64,000 nucleotides of DNA from assembly GCF_000701465.1 (NCBI RefSeq), contig NZ_JNIY01000006.1, forward strand, positions 124,001-188,000, read 5' to 3'. Of the stretch, positions 34,480-43,878 are shown piece by piece; the stretch's first letter is position 1; each line of letters begins with the position of its first letter. The notes under the pieces are model-generated. The model did not search any database, was not told the DNA's origin, and saw only the letters and a program-made list of their open reading frames with translations. The stretch comes from Paraoerskovia marina DSM 21750 (GTDB taxonomy: Bacteria; Actinomycetota; Actinomycetes; Actinomycetales; Cellulomonadaceae). A program made the position numbers and the translations under genes.

Positions 34480-34481
34480 CG

Positions 34482-34907
34482 TCAGCGGTTGCGCCCGCTG
34501 GGACCGAGTCGGGTGGCCGACCAGTCGGGTGCGACGGCGAAGGTCGTCATCGCGTGCAGCCCCGCGGTGGTGGCCGCCTCCTGGATGACGGGGTGGCCGA
34601 CGTGCTCGTCACGGCCGGGCTTGGGGGTGAGGATCCAGATCGGGCCACCGTCGTCGAGCACGGTCTGGACGTCCACGAGGAGATCCGTGAGATCGCCGTC
34701 GTCGGCGCGGTACCAGGCGATCACGGCGTCGGTGACCTCACCGAAGTCCTCGTCCACGAGCTCCGAGCCGACGGCCTTCTCGATCAGAGCACGCAAGTCG
34801 TCGTCGACGTCTTCGCCCCATCCGAACTCCTGGACGACCTGTCCGCTCGTGAACCTCAGTCGGTCCGCGTCGTACAGGTCAGCGGTCGCTGCCACAGTTC
34901 TACTCAT
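34482..34907 (-). CDS. DUF3052 family protein
   Basis: A 141-residue acidic soluble protein of DUF3052, found widely in Actinobacteria. Family-like segments are LRFTSGQVVQEFGWGEDVDDDL and DEDFGEVTDAVIAWYRADDGDLTDLLVD, then GPIWILTPKPGRDEHV and the C-terminal WSATRLGPSGRNR. ATG at 34907 gives the usual length, but GAGAGG abuts it directly, so a GTG 12 bases further in is possible. The function is unknown; coupling to ahpE and divergence from aceE is conserved. Confidence 0.88.
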   Translation of the reverse strand: MSRTVAATADLYDADRLRFTSGQVVQEFGWGEDVDDDLRALIEKAVGSELVDEDFGEVTDAVIAWYRADDGDLTDLLVDVQTVLDDGGPIWILTPKPGRDEHVGHPVIQEAATTAGLHAMTTFAVAPDWSATRLGPSGRNR

Positions 34908-35193
34908 CCTCTCACCGGGTTTCCCGCACAGGTGCGGCTTCTGCCCGCAAAGGTAGCCCACCTCGCGGATCTCTGCCTCCGCCACCATGATTCACACGGA
35001 ATGTCAGGGAAATCACGCCCAGATCTTTGCTGTGCAAGTGACTTCTGCGCCGTTCGGCAACAGAATGGGAAGCGACCATCCTGATCCGTGTGCCCGCGGC
35101 CATGCCGCACGTCGCACGCTGAGGGGTCCGAGGCGAGCAGATCCGGGCAGACGAAGCCCGGCGTGAAGCTCCGAACGAGACAAGAGGATTCTG
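34908..35193 (+). other. 286-base divergent region upstream of aceE
   Basis: This gap between the DUF3052 and aceE starts must carry both promoters. I see no operator I recognise, no riboswitch-like fold and no plausible small gene. A moderately AT-rich segment lies around 34985-35070. Confidence 0.5.
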
Positions 35194-37941
35194 GTGGCAT
35201 CGAACGACGAGACCAGGCCGCTGATTAACGGCCTGCTCAGCCAGGTACCGGACATCGACCCCGCCGAGACGAGCGAGTGGGTCGAGTCCCTGGACGGGCT
35301 GATCGACGACCGGGGCGGCCCCCGTGCCCGGTACGTCCTGCTCAACCTGTTGAAGCGGGCGCGGGAACGCAACGTGGCCATCCCGACCTCCATCAACACG
35401 CCGTACGTCAACACGATCGGTGTCCACGAGGAGCCGTACTTCCCCGGTGACGAGGTCATCGAGCGCCGGTACCGCAGCTGGAACCGGTGGAACGCCGCGG
35501 TCATGGTGACCCGCGCGCAGCGTCCCGAGATCAGCGTCGGCGGCCACATCTCGTCCTACGCGTCGGTGGCGACGCTCTACGAGGTGGGCCTGAACCACTT
35601 CTTCCGCGGCAAGGACCACCCGGGCGGCGGCGACCAGATCTACTTCCAGGGCCACGCCTCCCCCGGCGTGTACTCCCGTGCCTTCCTCGAGGGCCGGCTC
35701 TCCGCCGACGACCTCGACGGCTTCCGCCAGGAGCACTCCCACGAGGGCGGCGGGCTTCCGTCCTACCCGCACCCGCGCCTCATGCCCGACTTCTGGGAGT
35801 TCCCGACCGTCTCTATGGGCCTCGGCCCGTCGTCGGCGATCTACCAGGCGTGGACCAACAAGTACCTGCACAACCGTGGCATCAAGGACACCAGCCAGCA
35901 GGACGTCTGGGCGTTCCTCGGCGACGGCGAGATGGACGAGCCCGAGTCGCGCGGCATGCTGCAGCTCGCCGCGCAGCAGAACCTCGACAACCTGAACTTC
36001 GTGGTCAACTGCAACCTGCAGCGCCTCGACGGCCCGGTCCGCGGCAACGGCAAGATCATCCAGGAGCTCGAGGCCTTCTTCCGTGGCGCCGGCTGGAACG
36101 TCATCAAGGTCGTCTGGGGCCGCGAGTGGGACACCCTGCTCAACGCGGACAAGGACCGCGCGCTGGTCAACCTGATGAACACGACGCCGGACGGCGACTA
36201 CCAGACCTACCGTGCCGAGGACGGCGCGTTCATCCGCGAGCACTTCTTCGGCCGTGACCCGCGCACCAAGGCGCTGGTCGAGAACATGACCGACGACGAC
36301 ATCTGGAACCTCAAGCGCGGCGGTCACGACTACCGCAAGCTGTTCGCGGCGTACGAGGCGGCGCGCAACCACACCGGTCAGCCGACGGTCATCCTCGCGC
36401 ACACGATCAAGGGCTACGGTCTCGGCTCGACGTTCGCGGGTCGCAACTCGACGCACCAGATGAAGAAGGTCGGCATCGACGACCTGAAGGTGCTGCGTGA
36501 CAACCTGCGCATCCCGATCACGGACGAGGAGCTCGACGCCAACCCGTACGAGCCCCCGTACTACCACCCGGGCATGGACGCCCCGGAGATCCAGTACATG
36601 CTGGACCGTCGCAAGCGTCTCGGCGGGTTCGTGCCCGAGCGGCGCGACTCCCCCGCGCCGCTGGAGCTCCCGGGCGAGAAGACATACGAGATCCTCAAGA
36701 AGGGCTCGGGCAAGCAGGAGATCGCCACCACGATGGCGTTCGTCCGCCTGCTCAAAGACCTGATCCGGGACAAGGAGATCGGCAAGCGCATCGTCCCGAT
36801 CATCCCGGACGAGGCCCGGACGTTCGGGCTCGACTCGATCTTCCCGTCGGCGAAGATCTTCAACACGCTCGGCCAGAACTACCTGGCGGTCGACCGCGAG
36901 CTCATGCTCTCCTACAAGGAGTCCGAGTCCGGCCAGATCATGCACACGGGGATCAACGAGGCCGGTTCGGCCTCCGCGTTCCAGTCGGTCGGCACGTCGT
37001 ACGCCACCCACGGCGAGGCGCTCATCCCCGTCTACATCTTCTACTCGATGTTCGGGTTCCAGCGCACCGGCGACCAGTTCTGGGCTGCCGGCGACCAGAT
37101 GACGCGCGGGTTCATCATCGGCGCGACGGCGGGGCGCACGACCCTGACCGGCGAGGGCCTGCAGCACGCGGACGGGCACTCCCCGATCCTCGCGGCGACG
37201 AACGCCGCGATCGTGCAGTACGACCCGGCCTACGGCTACGAGATCCGCCACATCGTGCGCGACGGCATCGAGCGCATGTACGGGGACGGCTCGGACGGGC
37301 GCGACCAGAACGTCATGTACTACCTGACCGTGTACAACGAGCCGATGATCCAGCCGGTCGAGCCGGAGGACGTCGACGTCGAGGGCATCAAGCGCGGCAT
37401 CCACCGTGTCTCGGTGTCCGACGCCGAGGGCCCGAAGGCTCAGATCCTCGCCTCGGGCGTGGGTGTGCCGTGGGGCCTCGAGGCTCAGGAGCTCCTCGCG
37501 AAGGACTGGGGCGTGTCGGCCGACGTCTGGTCGGTCACCTCGTGGAACGAGCTCCGGCGTGACGGTCTCGCCGCGGACCAGGACGCGTTCCTGTATCCGG
37601 AGCGCGAGGCTCGGGTCCCGTACCTGACGCAGAAGCTGCAGGGCGCGGACGGCCCGTTCGTCGCGACGTCGGACTTCGACCACATGGTCCCGGACCAGGT
37701 CCGCCAGTGGATTCCGGGCGACTACGCGGTGCTCGGTGCCGACGGGTTCGGGTTCTCCGACACCCGTGCCGCTGCCCGTCGGTACTTCAAGATCGACGGC
37801 CCGTCCGTCGTCGTCCGGGTGCTGCAGCAGCTGGCACGACAGGGCAAGGTCCCCGCGGAGTCGGTCTCGCAGGCCATCGAGAAGTACGCGCTGCACGACG
37901 TGAACGCCGGCACCTCCGGCAACGCCGGCGGCGACGCCTGA
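35194..37941 (+). CDS. aceE: Pyruvate dehydrogenase E1 (homodimeric)
   Basis: Thiamine-diphosphate E1 that decarboxylates pyruvate and acetylates the E2 lipoyl arm. The 915-residue length is typical of the AceE type used by Actinobacteria. Seen motifs are [22 protein letters not shown] with the ThDP-site His pattern, the ThDP binding motif [14 protein letters not shown] to [15 protein letters not shown] (GDG...N), and the C-terminal transketolase-like part with [15 protein letters not shown] at 35194 has AAGAGG upstream. E3 and E2 are at 0.9-4.1 kb. The order ahpE-DUF3052-aceE-PucR regulator-fabD is shared with M. tuberculosis. Confidence 0.97.
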   Translation: MASNDETRPLINGLLSQVPDIDPAETSEWVESLDGLIDDRGGPRARYVLLNLLKRARERNVAIPTSINTPYVNTIGVHEEPYFPGDEVIERRYRSWNRWNAAVMVTRAQRPEISVGGHISSYASVATLYEVGLNHFFRGKDHPGGGDQIYFQGHASPGVYSRAFLEGRLSADDLDGFRQEHSHEGGGLPSYPHPRLMPDFWEFPTVSMGLGPSSAIYQAWTNKYLHNRGIKDTSQQDVWAFLGDGEMDEPESRGMLQLAAQQNLDNLNFVVNCNLQRLDGPVRGNGKIIQELEAFFRGAGWNVIKVVWGREWDTLLNADKDRALVNLMNTTPDGDYQTYRAEDGAFIREHFFGRDPRTKALVENMTDDDIWNLKRGGHDYRKLFAAYEAARNHTGQPTVILAHTIKGYGLGSTFAGRNSTHQMKKVGIDDLKVLRDNLRIPITDEELDANPYEPPYYHPGMDAPEIQYMLDRRKRLGGFVPERRDSPAPLELPGEKTYEILKKGSGKQEIATTMAFVRLLKDLIRDKEIGKRIVPIIPDEARTFGLDSIFPSAKIFNTLGQNYLAVDRELMLSYKESESGQIMHTGINEAGSASAFQSVGTSYATHGEALIPVYIFYSMFGFQRTGDQFWAAGDQMTRGFIIGATAGRTTLTGEGLQHADGHSPILAATNAAIVQYDPAYGYEIRHIVRDGIERMYGDGSDGRDQNVMYYLTVYNEPMIQPVEPEDVDVEGIKRGIHRVSVSDAEGPKAQILASGVGVPWGLEAQELLAKDWGVSADVWSVTSWNELRRDGLAADQDAFLYPEREARVPYLTQKLQGADGPFVATSDFDHMVPDQVRQWIPGDYAVLGADGFGFSDTRAAARRYFKIDGPSVVVRVLQQLARQGKVPAESVSQAIEKYALHDVNAGTSGNAGGDA

Positions 37942-37956
37942 CCGTCCGGCTCGGAC

Positions 37957-38000
37957 GACGAACGCCCTCCCACCTCGGACGAGGTGGGAGGGCGTTCGTC
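37957..38000. terminator. 20-bp perfect hairpin after aceE
   Basis: Arms 37957-37976 and 37981-38000 are exact 20-bp reverse complements around GGAC. It lies 16 bases after the aceE stop, between convergent genes. Confidence 0.87.
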
Positions 38001-38013
38001 ATGTCTGGCCGGC

Positions 38014-38694
38014 TCAGCGCCCGGTGCTCTGCTCCCGCTGCGTGATCGCCCGTTCGAGCTCGGGGGTCATCGCCTTGACGGCGTCCGAGTCGGGGTGCGC
38101 CGCGAGCGCGTCGAGATGGTTGCGCGCGTCGGCGACCCGGTCGGCGTCCAGGGCGGCGAGCACCAGCTGTCGACCGACCTCGGGGACGTGCTCCCGGGTT
38201 CGCCAGTGCCCGATGCCGAGCCCGAGCGCGTCCACCGCGTGTCCCGACTCCCGCAGCCCGACGACCGACTCGGCGAGCGCCTGACCCGTGGGGTCCCGGT
38301 CGGTCGCCGTGGCGAACCGGCGCAGCGCGCCGTCGAGGTCCTCGTCGACCGAGAGACGCCCGAGCTCGACCAGCGGGTACCACCCGCGCGGGTTGCCGGC
38401 GAGCTCTTCGGCCAGCGACCAGACGGCGAGGTCGGCCGCCCGCTGGACCTCCTGCTCGTCGACCGGTGCCGCGAGCGGGTCGTCGGGAACGTGGGCGTCG
38501 GCGGCGCGGCGGCGCACGATCTCTGCCAGGGCCTGGAAGGCGCGCGCGTCGTTGGGGTCGTCGGCCAGCATGGCTCGCAGGGCGTCCTCGTGCACGGTGT
38601 CCCCTCGTCGTCCGCTCGTGGTGGGCCGTCGCGCGCCGATCGTCGACGTCGGCTGTCGTCGGATCAGTTGTCGAAGACGGGGCATGAGGGCCAT
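38014..38694 (-). CDS. TPR-like helical protein of unknown function
   Basis: A 226-residue protein. The basic N-terminus (MALMPRLRQLIRRQPT) is followed by helical repeats with a TPR-like pattern: HEDALRAMLADDPNDARAFQALAEIV, then PRGWYPLVELGRLSVDEDLDGALRRFATATDRDP, and VLAALDADRVADARNHLDALAAHP. These suggest protein-protein contact. There is no signal peptide or membrane helix. AAGG precedes the ATG at 38694. It is divergent from the fatty-acid regulator gene. No name or function recognised. Confidence 0.75.
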   Translation of the reverse strand: MALMPRLRQLIRRQPTSTIGARRPTTSGRRGDTVHEDALRAMLADDPNDARAFQALAEIVRRRAADAHVPDDPLAAPVDEQEVQRAADLAVWSLAEELAGNPRGWYPLVELGRLSVDEDLDGALRRFATATDRDPTGQALAESVVGLRESGHAVDALGLGIGHWRTREHVPEVGRQLVLAALDADRVADARNHLDALAAHPDSDAVKAMTPELERAITQREQSTGR

Positions 38695-38799
38695 GCCTTC
38701 ACCCTAGCCTCCACGTCACCAACTCACCCTGGGCGGCGCTCCGGACGACCCTTCCGGTTCGCGCGGACACGCGGGGCGACCGACACGCACACCGGGGAC

Positions 38800-38818
38800 G
38801 TTGTGGAATCTCTACAAT
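38800..38818. promoter_or_regulatory. Candidate FasR/MabR operator upstream of its own gene
   Basis: GTTGT-N9-ACAAT at 38800-38818, centred 32 bases before the regulator's start. The same architecture recurs before fabD (40012-40030). This supports autoregulation by the PucR-family protein; binding is inferred. Confidence 0.6.
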
Positions 38819-38840
38819 CCGATGTGGATATGATCGCGCG

Positions 38841-39992
38841 GTGACCTCCACCCCCGACCACCTCCAGCGCGTCCGCGACGGCGGCGGTCTGCTCACGGCA
38901 GCCGCGCTCCGGCGTCTCGACGACGAGCTCGACTGGTACCGGGCGCTGCCCGCGGAGGACCGCTCGTGGATCGGACTCGTCGCGCAGGCCGGCATCTCGG
39001 CCTTCACGTCCTGGTTCGCCGACCCCTCGCGAGCCCCGCACGGTGTGAACGAGATCTTCGCCGCGGCTCCCCCCGAGCTCACGCGGTCGATCTCGCTCCA
39101 GCACACGCTCCAGCTCGTGCGTCTCGTCGTCGAGGTCGTCGAGGAGAACAGCGACCGGCTGGCGGTCCCGGGGCACGAGCGCGACCTGCGCGAGGCCGTG
39201 CTGCGCTACTCGCGCGAGGTGGCGTTCTCGGCCGCCGAGGTCTACGCCCGCGCGGCCGAGGTGCGGGGCGCGTGGGACGCCCGCCTGGAGGCACTGGTCG
39301 TCGACGCGCTCGTGCGGGGCGACACGGACCACTCCGTGCGGTCGCGGGTCTCGGCCCTCGGGTGGGGCGGGCGCGGGAGCACCCTGGTCATGGTCGGGAC
39401 GACCGACGGCCCGCTCGACGAGGTCCGGACGGCGGACCTGCGGCGGGCGACCCGCCGGGCCGCCGGGGACGCTCTGGTCGGGATCCACGGCGACCGCATC
39501 GTCCTCGTCATCGGGGGCGAGAGCGATCTCCAGGCCGCGGCGGCGACGCTCCTCCCACGTTTCGGGCCCGGCCCGGTCGTCATCGGACCCACCGTCCCCG
39601 GCCTCGACGACGCCGCGCGGTCGGCCCAGGCGGCCCTGGCAGGACTCGCGGCGGCCCCGGCCTGGCCGCAGGCCCCGCGGCCCGTGCTCGCCGACGACCT
39701 GCTGCCCGAGCGCGTGCTGACAGGAGACGCGATCGCACGCCGCACCCTGGTGGCGCAGGCGTACCGGCCCCTGGAGGAGGCGACCGGCTCGATCCTCGAG
39801 ACCCTCTCGGCCTACCTCGGGACCGGACGATCGCTCGAGGCCGCGGCCCGCAACCTCTACGTCCACCCCAACACCGTGCGGTACCGGCTGAAGAAGGTCT
39901 CCGAGGTGACGGGTTGGGACCCCCTGGACGCCCGCGAGTCCTTCGTGCTGCAGATCGCGCTCGCCGTCGGTCAGCTCGGCGCCCGACGCTGA
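38841..39992 (+). CDS. fasR: PucR-family regulator of fatty acid synthesis (FasR/MabR type)
   Basis: A 383-residue regulator. The C-terminal helix-turn-helix (about residues 315-370), with YLGTGRSLEAAARNLYVHPNTVRYRLKKV, is the PucR/CdaR type; the central GGDEF-like-fold region is typical of the family, and the N-terminal 160 residues are helical. In Streptomyces coelicolor FasR and in M. tuberculosis MabR (Rv2242), the gene at this position controls the downstream fatty-acid genes. GTG is at 38841. Identical-architecture inverted repeats stand before this gene and before fabD. Confidence 0.85.
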   Translation: MTSTPDHLQRVRDGGGLLTAAALRRLDDELDWYRALPAEDRSWIGLVAQAGISAFTSWFADPSRAPHGVNEIFAAAPPELTRSISLQHTLQLVRLVVEVVEENSDRLAVPGHERDLREAVLRYSREVAFSAAEVYARAAEVRGAWDARLEALVVDALVRGDTDHSVRSRVSALGWGGRGSTLVMVGTTDGPLDEVRTADLRRATRRAAGDALVGIHGDRIVLVIGGESDLQAAAATLLPRFGPGPVVIGPTVPGLDDAARSAQAALAGLAAAPAWPQAPRPVLADDLLPERVLTGDAIARRTLVAQAYRPLEEATGSILETLSAYLGTGRSLEAAARNLYVHPNTVRYRLKKVSEVTGWDPLDARESFVLQIALAVGQLGARR

Positions 39993-40011
39993 CACCCACG
40001 GTGGCGCCGAG

Positions 40012-40030
40012 TTGTAGGTACTGCACAACA
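40012..40030. promoter_or_regulatory. Candidate FasR/MabR operator upstream of fabD
   Basis: GTTGT-N9-ACAAC lies 66 bases before the fabD start, matching the spacing and arms of the site at 38800-38818. The 103-base gap thus likely holds a separate fab promoter. Inferred target of the upstream regulator. Confidence 0.62.
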
Positions 40031-40095
40031 CACCGTCGCAACCTTCGTGCGCGCCGCCACGTCACGCGAGCGCCCGCGCCAGGCACAGTTGACGG

Positions 40096-41079
40096 GTGCT
40101 CGCAGTCGTCTGCCCTGGACAGGGCTCCCAGTCCCCCGGAATGCTCAGCCCCTGGCTCGAGGTCCCCGGTGTCGCGGAGCGCCTCGCGGCGTTCTCCGAG
40201 GCGGCCGGCATCGACCTCGCCACCCACGGGACGACGTCCGACGCCGAGACGATCAAGGACACGGCGATCGCCCAGCCGCTCCTCGTCGCCACCGCGATCC
40301 TCGCCGCGGAGAACCTGCTCGACGGCACCGCGGCGGCGGACGCGATCGACGTCACCGCGGGCCACTCGGTCGGTGAGCTGTCCGCCGCGGCCGTCGCGGG
40401 CGTGCTGACCGGCGAGAGCGCGGTCCGGCTCGTCACGCACCGAGCGAAGGCGATGGCGACCGCCGCGGCGGCGGCACCCTCCGGAATGGCTGCGGTTCTC
40501 GGGGGCGAGCCGGAGGCGGTGCTCGCGGCCATCGAGGCGGCTGGTCTCTGGCCCGCGAACGTCAACGGCGCCGGACAGGTCGTCGCGGCGGGCTCCCCCG
40601 AGGGCATCGAGAAGCTCACGGCGAACCCGCCCGAGCGCGCCCGGGTGCGTCCGCTCCAGGTGGCCGGCGCGTTCCACACGCCGTTCATGGAGCCCGCCCG
40701 CGACGAGTTCGCCGCGGTGCTCGACGGGTGGGAGTCGGCGGACCCCACGGTCACGCTGCTCTCGAACGCGGACGGACGGTCGTACGGTCAGATCTCCGGC
40801 GAGGGAGACGGCGCGGGCGCCGACGTGCTGCAGCGGCTCGGCGCCCAGGTGGTCGCCCCGGTGCGGTGGGACCTGTGCCAGGAGACACTCGTTACGCTGG
40901 GCGTGACGGGTCTGATCGAGCTCGCGCCCGGCGGGGTCCTCACCGGCCTCGCTCGACGTGCGATGCGCGGTGTCGAGACGGTAGCCGTCAAGACGCCCGA
41001 GGACCTGGACGCCGCCCTCGAGCTGGCGTCGCGGCACCACGGCACCACCCCGACCGAGACCGAGGAGACCACCGCGTGA
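40096..41079 (+). CDS. fabD: ACP S-malonyltransferase
   Basis: Loads malonyl from CoA onto acyl carrier protein for type II fatty acid synthesis. The 327-residue sequence begins with VVCPGQGSQ; the nucleophile Ser91 is in AGHSVGELSAAAVAG, and the catalytic His lies in VAGAFHTPFM. GTG at 40096 has no clear ribosome-binding site, so a leaderless or weakly initiated message is possible. Its stop overlaps the fabH start as GTGA. First gene of the fabD-fabH-acpP-fabF operon. Confidence 0.96.
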   Translation: MLAVVCPGQGSQSPGMLSPWLEVPGVAERLAAFSEAAGIDLATHGTTSDAETIKDTAIAQPLLVATAILAAENLLDGTAAADAIDVTAGHSVGELSAAAVAGVLTGESAVRLVTHRAKAMATAAAAAPSGMAAVLGGEPEAVLAAIEAAGLWPANVNGAGQVVAAGSPEGIEKLTANPPERARVRPLQVAGAFHTPFMEPARDEFAAVLDGWESADPTVTLLSNADGRSYGQISGEGDGAGADVLQRLGAQVVAPVRWDLCQETLVTLGVTGLIELAPGGVLTGLARRAMRGVETVAVKTPEDLDAALELASRHHGTTPTETEETTA

Positions 41080-42083
41080 GCACTCCCACCCTTCGCCTGC
41101 CCGAGACACCGACGGGGTCACGGATCCTCAGCATCGGTGCGGCGCGCGGTGCGAACGTCGTCACGAACGACGACATCGCGGGACCGATCGACTCCTCCGA
41201 CGAGTGGATCCAGCAGCGCACCGGGATCGTCACGCGACGCCGTGCGGACGCAGACGTCACGGTGATCGACCTCTCCGAGGAGGCGGCACGCGAGGCGCTC
41301 ACCGGCGCCGGCCTCACCGGGGCGGACATCGACACCGTCATCGTCTCCACCGTGACCCACTTCGAGCAGACCCCGGCCGCCGCCGCCGTCCTGGCCGACC
41401 GGATCGGTGCGACGCCTGCAGCCGCGTGGGACATCTCTGCGGCCTGTGCCGGCTTCAGCTATGCCGTCGGCCAGGCAGACGCACTGGTGCGCTCCGGCGC
41501 CGCCCGGTACGTGCTGATCGTCGGCGCGGAGAAGATGAGCGACTTCATCGACCCGACCGACCGGAGCATCTCGTTCCTGCTCGGCGACGGCGCCGGTGCC
41601 GCGGTCGTCGGCCCGTCCGACGTCCCCGGCATCGGCCCGACGGTCTGGGGCTCCGACGGGTCCAAGGCGGGGGCGATCGGTCAGACGCACGCGTGGGACG
41701 CGATGAAGACGACGCCCGACGCCGGATGGCCGACGCTGCGCCAGGACGGTCCCTCGGTCTTCAAGTGGGCGAGCTTCCAGATGGCCCCGATCGCCCAGCG
41801 GGCGCTCGACGCCGCCGGGGTCACCGCCGACCAGATCCAGGCGTTCGTCCCGCACCAGGCGAACATGCGCATCATCGACCAGCTGATCAAGCAGCTCCGG
41901 CTCCCGGAGTCGGTGGTGATCGGACGCGACATCGCCGACACCGGCAACACGTCGGCCGCGTCGATCCCGCTCGCGACCGAACGGCTGCTGCGCGAGGGTC
42001 AGGTGAAGTCCGGCGACCTCTCGCTCCAGATCGGGTTCGGCGCCGGGCTCGTCTACGCCGCGCAGGTCATCGCACTCCCTTAG
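41076..42083 (+). CDS. fabH: Beta-ketoacyl-ACP synthase III
   Basis: Condenses a short acyl-CoA primer with malonyl-ACP to start fatty acid synthesis, so its specificity sets straight or branched chain types. The 335-residue thiolase-fold protein has Cys124 in ISAACAGFSYA, the His in FVPHQANMRI and the Asn in DTGNTSAAS. The short-chain primer pocket cannot be typed with confidence here. GTG at 41076 overlaps the fabD stop (GTGA), and GAGGAGA lies at 41062-41068. Confidence 0.96.
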   Translation: MSTPTLRLPETPTGSRILSIGAARGANVVTNDDIAGPIDSSDEWIQQRTGIVTRRRADADVTVIDLSEEAAREALTGAGLTGADIDTVIVSTVTHFEQTPAAAAVLADRIGATPAAAWDISAACAGFSYAVGQADALVRSGAARYVLIVGAEKMSDFIDPTDRSISFLLGDGAGAAVVGPSDVPGIGPTVWGSDGSKAGAIGQTHAWDAMKTTPDAGWPTLRQDGPSVFKWASFQMAPIAQRALDAAGVTADQIQAFVPHQANMRIIDQLIKQLRLPESVVIGRDIADTGNTSAASIPLATERLLREGQVKSGDLSLQIGFGAGLVYAAQVIALP

Positions 42084-42165
42084 TTCCACTGTCCTGCGGC
42101 TGCCACCCGGCACGCCGTGATCACCATGCTCCGGGCCACCGGGGCAGACATCAAGGAGATACACC

Positions 42166-42414
42166 ATGGCTGCCACCGAGCAGGAAGTCCTTGCGGGCCT
42201 CGCCGAGATCGTCAGCGAAGAGACCGGTCTGCCGACCGACGCCGTCGTCCTCGAGAAGTCCTTCACCGACGACCTCGACATCGACTCGCTCTCGATGATG
42301 ACCATCGTCACGCACGCCGAGGACAAGTTCGACGTCCGCATCCCCGACGAGGACGTCAAGAACCTCGCGACCGTCGGCGACGCCGTCAGCTACATCACCA
42401 AGGCCCAGGCCTGA
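42166..42414 (+). CDS. acpP: Acyl carrier protein
   Basis: An 82-residue acidic acyl carrier protein. The phosphopantetheine attachment Ser41 is in DDLDIDSLSMM, with the conserved acidic helix II following and FDVRIPDEDVKNL in the usual place. AAGGAGAT precedes the ATG at 42166. It needs phosphopantetheinyl transferase, not encoded nearby. It sits between fabH and fabF with an unusually long 5' gap of 82 bases and a hairpin after the stop, consistent with tuning its expression above its neighbours. Confidence 0.97.
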   Translation: MAATEQEVLAGLAEIVSEETGLPTDAVVLEKSFTDDLDIDSLSMMTIVTHAEDKFDVRIPDEDVKNLATVGDAVSYITKAQA

Positions 42415-42420
42415 TCCGCG

Positions 42421-42450
42421 GGCCGGGCCGGGTGACCACCCGGCCCGGCC
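42421..42450 (+). terminator. Hairpin between acpP and fabF
   Basis: A perfect 13-bp all-G+C stem (42421-42433 with 42438-42450) lies 6 bases after the acpP stop with no U-tract. It may cause partial termination or protect the acpP 3' end, not end the operon. Confidence 0.65.
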
Positions 42451-42521
42451 GCCCGCACCCTCGTCTTCACGCACGCAGGTTTCTGCACCCGTTGCCCCAC
42501 CATGACCCCGTAGGAGTCGCC

Positions 42522-43766
42522 ATGAGCACCGTCCCCGACGTCGTCGTCACCGGCCTGGGAGCCACGACCCCCCTCGGTGGTGACGTGGAGTCCACGTGGC
42601 GCGCCGCCCTCGCCGGCGAGTCAGGCGTGAACAGGCTCTCCGAGGAGTTCCTCGGCGACTGGGAGATGCCGGTCACCTTCGCGGCTCAGCTGAAGGTCCC
42701 CTCGGACGAGGTCCTGAGCCGGCCCGAGACCAAGCGGATGGACCTGTCGGCCCAGTACGCCGTCGTCGCCACCCGGGAGGCATGGGCCGACGCCGGTTCC
42801 CCGGAGGTGGACGGGGACCGTCTCGGCGCGGTCGTCTCCTCGGGCATCGGCGGCATCCAGACGATCCTCAACGCCTGGGACACCATGAACTCGCGCGGCC
42901 CGCGCCGCGTGCTCCCGATGACCGTGCCGATGCTGATGCCCAACTCCCCCTCGGCCTACGTCGAGCTGGAGATCGGTGCCCGCGCCGGAGCGCACGCGCT
43001 CGTCTCGGCCTGCGCGTCCGGTGCCGAGGCCATCGGGTACGGGCTCGAGATGATCCGCACGGGTCGCGCAGACGTCGTCGTCGCCGGCGGCACCGAGGCG
43101 GCGATCCACCCGATGCCGATCGCCGCGTTCGCCGCGTCGCGCACGCTCTCGACCCGCAACGACGACCCCGAGGGCGCCTCCCGCCCGTACGACGTGACCC
43201 GCGACGGGTTCGTCCTCGGCGAGGGTGCAGCCGTCGTCGTCCTCGAGAGCGCGGAGCACGCCGCCGCCCGTGGCGCCCGCGTGTACGCGAAGATCGCCGG
43301 AGTCGGCCTGAGCTCCGACGCCTACCACATGACGTCGCCCGACCCCGAGGGACGGGGCCAGATCGCCGCCATGCGCAGCGCCCTGGAGAACGCCGGACTC
43401 TCCACGAGCGACGTCCGCCACGTCAACGCACACGCGACGTCGACGACCGTCGGCGATCTCGTCGAGGCACGCAGCATCCGCTCGCTCCTCGGCGACGACG
43501 CCGACCAGGTCTCGCTGTCCGCGACGAAGTCGATGACGGGCCACCTTCTCGGTGGAGCGGGCGCCCTCGAGTCGATCTTCACGATCAAGGCGCTGGCGGA
43601 CCGGCAGGCGCCGCCGACAATCAACGTCACCGAGCCGGATCCCGAGCTCGACCTCGACCTCGTCCGGAACACACCCCGTGAGATCCCGACGGGCGACGTC
43701 GCCGCGATCAACAACTCGTTCGGCTTCGGTGGTCACAACGTGGCACTGGTCGTCACCTCCGCGTAG
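42522..43766 (+). CDS. fabF: Beta-ketoacyl-ACP synthase II
   Basis: Elongating condensing enzyme of type II fatty acid synthesis (KasA/KasB in mycobacteria). The 414-residue sequence has the Cys164 in ALVSACASGAEAIG, then NAHATSTTVGD with the first His and KSMTGHLLGGAGALES with Lys and the second His. The C-terminal NNSFGFGGHNVAL is typical. ATG at 42522 has TAGGAG upstream. It is the last gene of the operon, which ends at the hairpin 43778-43824. Confidence 0.96.
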   Translation: MSTVPDVVVTGLGATTPLGGDVESTWRAALAGESGVNRLSEEFLGDWEMPVTFAAQLKVPSDEVLSRPETKRMDLSAQYAVVATREAWADAGSPEVDGDRLGAVVSSGIGGIQTILNAWDTMNSRGPRRVLPMTVPMLMPNSPSAYVELEIGARAGAHALVSACASGAEAIGYGLEMIRTGRADVVVAGGTEAAIHPMPIAAFAASRTLSTRNDDPEGASRPYDVTRDGFVLGEGAAVVVLESAEHAAARGARVYAKIAGVGLSSDAYHMTSPDPEGRGQIAAMRSALENAGLSTSDVRHVNAHATSTTVGDLVEARSIRSLLGDDADQVSLSATKSMTGHLLGGAGALESIFTIKALADRQAPPTINVTEPDPELDLDLVRNTPREIPTGDVAAINNSFGFGGHNVALVVTSA

Positions 43767-43777
43767 CGAGACCGGGC

Positions 43778-43824
43778 ACGACGAAGGCCGGTACCCCTTC
43801 CCCGGGGGTGCCGGCCTTCGTCGT
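43778..43824. terminator. 20-bp hairpin after fabF
   Basis: Stem 43778-43797 with 43805-43824 forms 20 pairs with one G-U and a 7-base loop. It sits between the convergent fabF and DUF3145 genes. Confidence 0.85.
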
Positions 43825-43878
43825 GAACGGTTCCTGCTCTCGCGTCGCGAGCCCGGACGTCGTGGCCGCGGTCCGAGG

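Noticed and set aside
34908-35193. Riboswitch or CRP/GlxR-type site before aceE
   Set aside because: No aptamer-like fold or TGTGA-N6-TCACA palindrome is present; fragments such as GTGAC are not paired.
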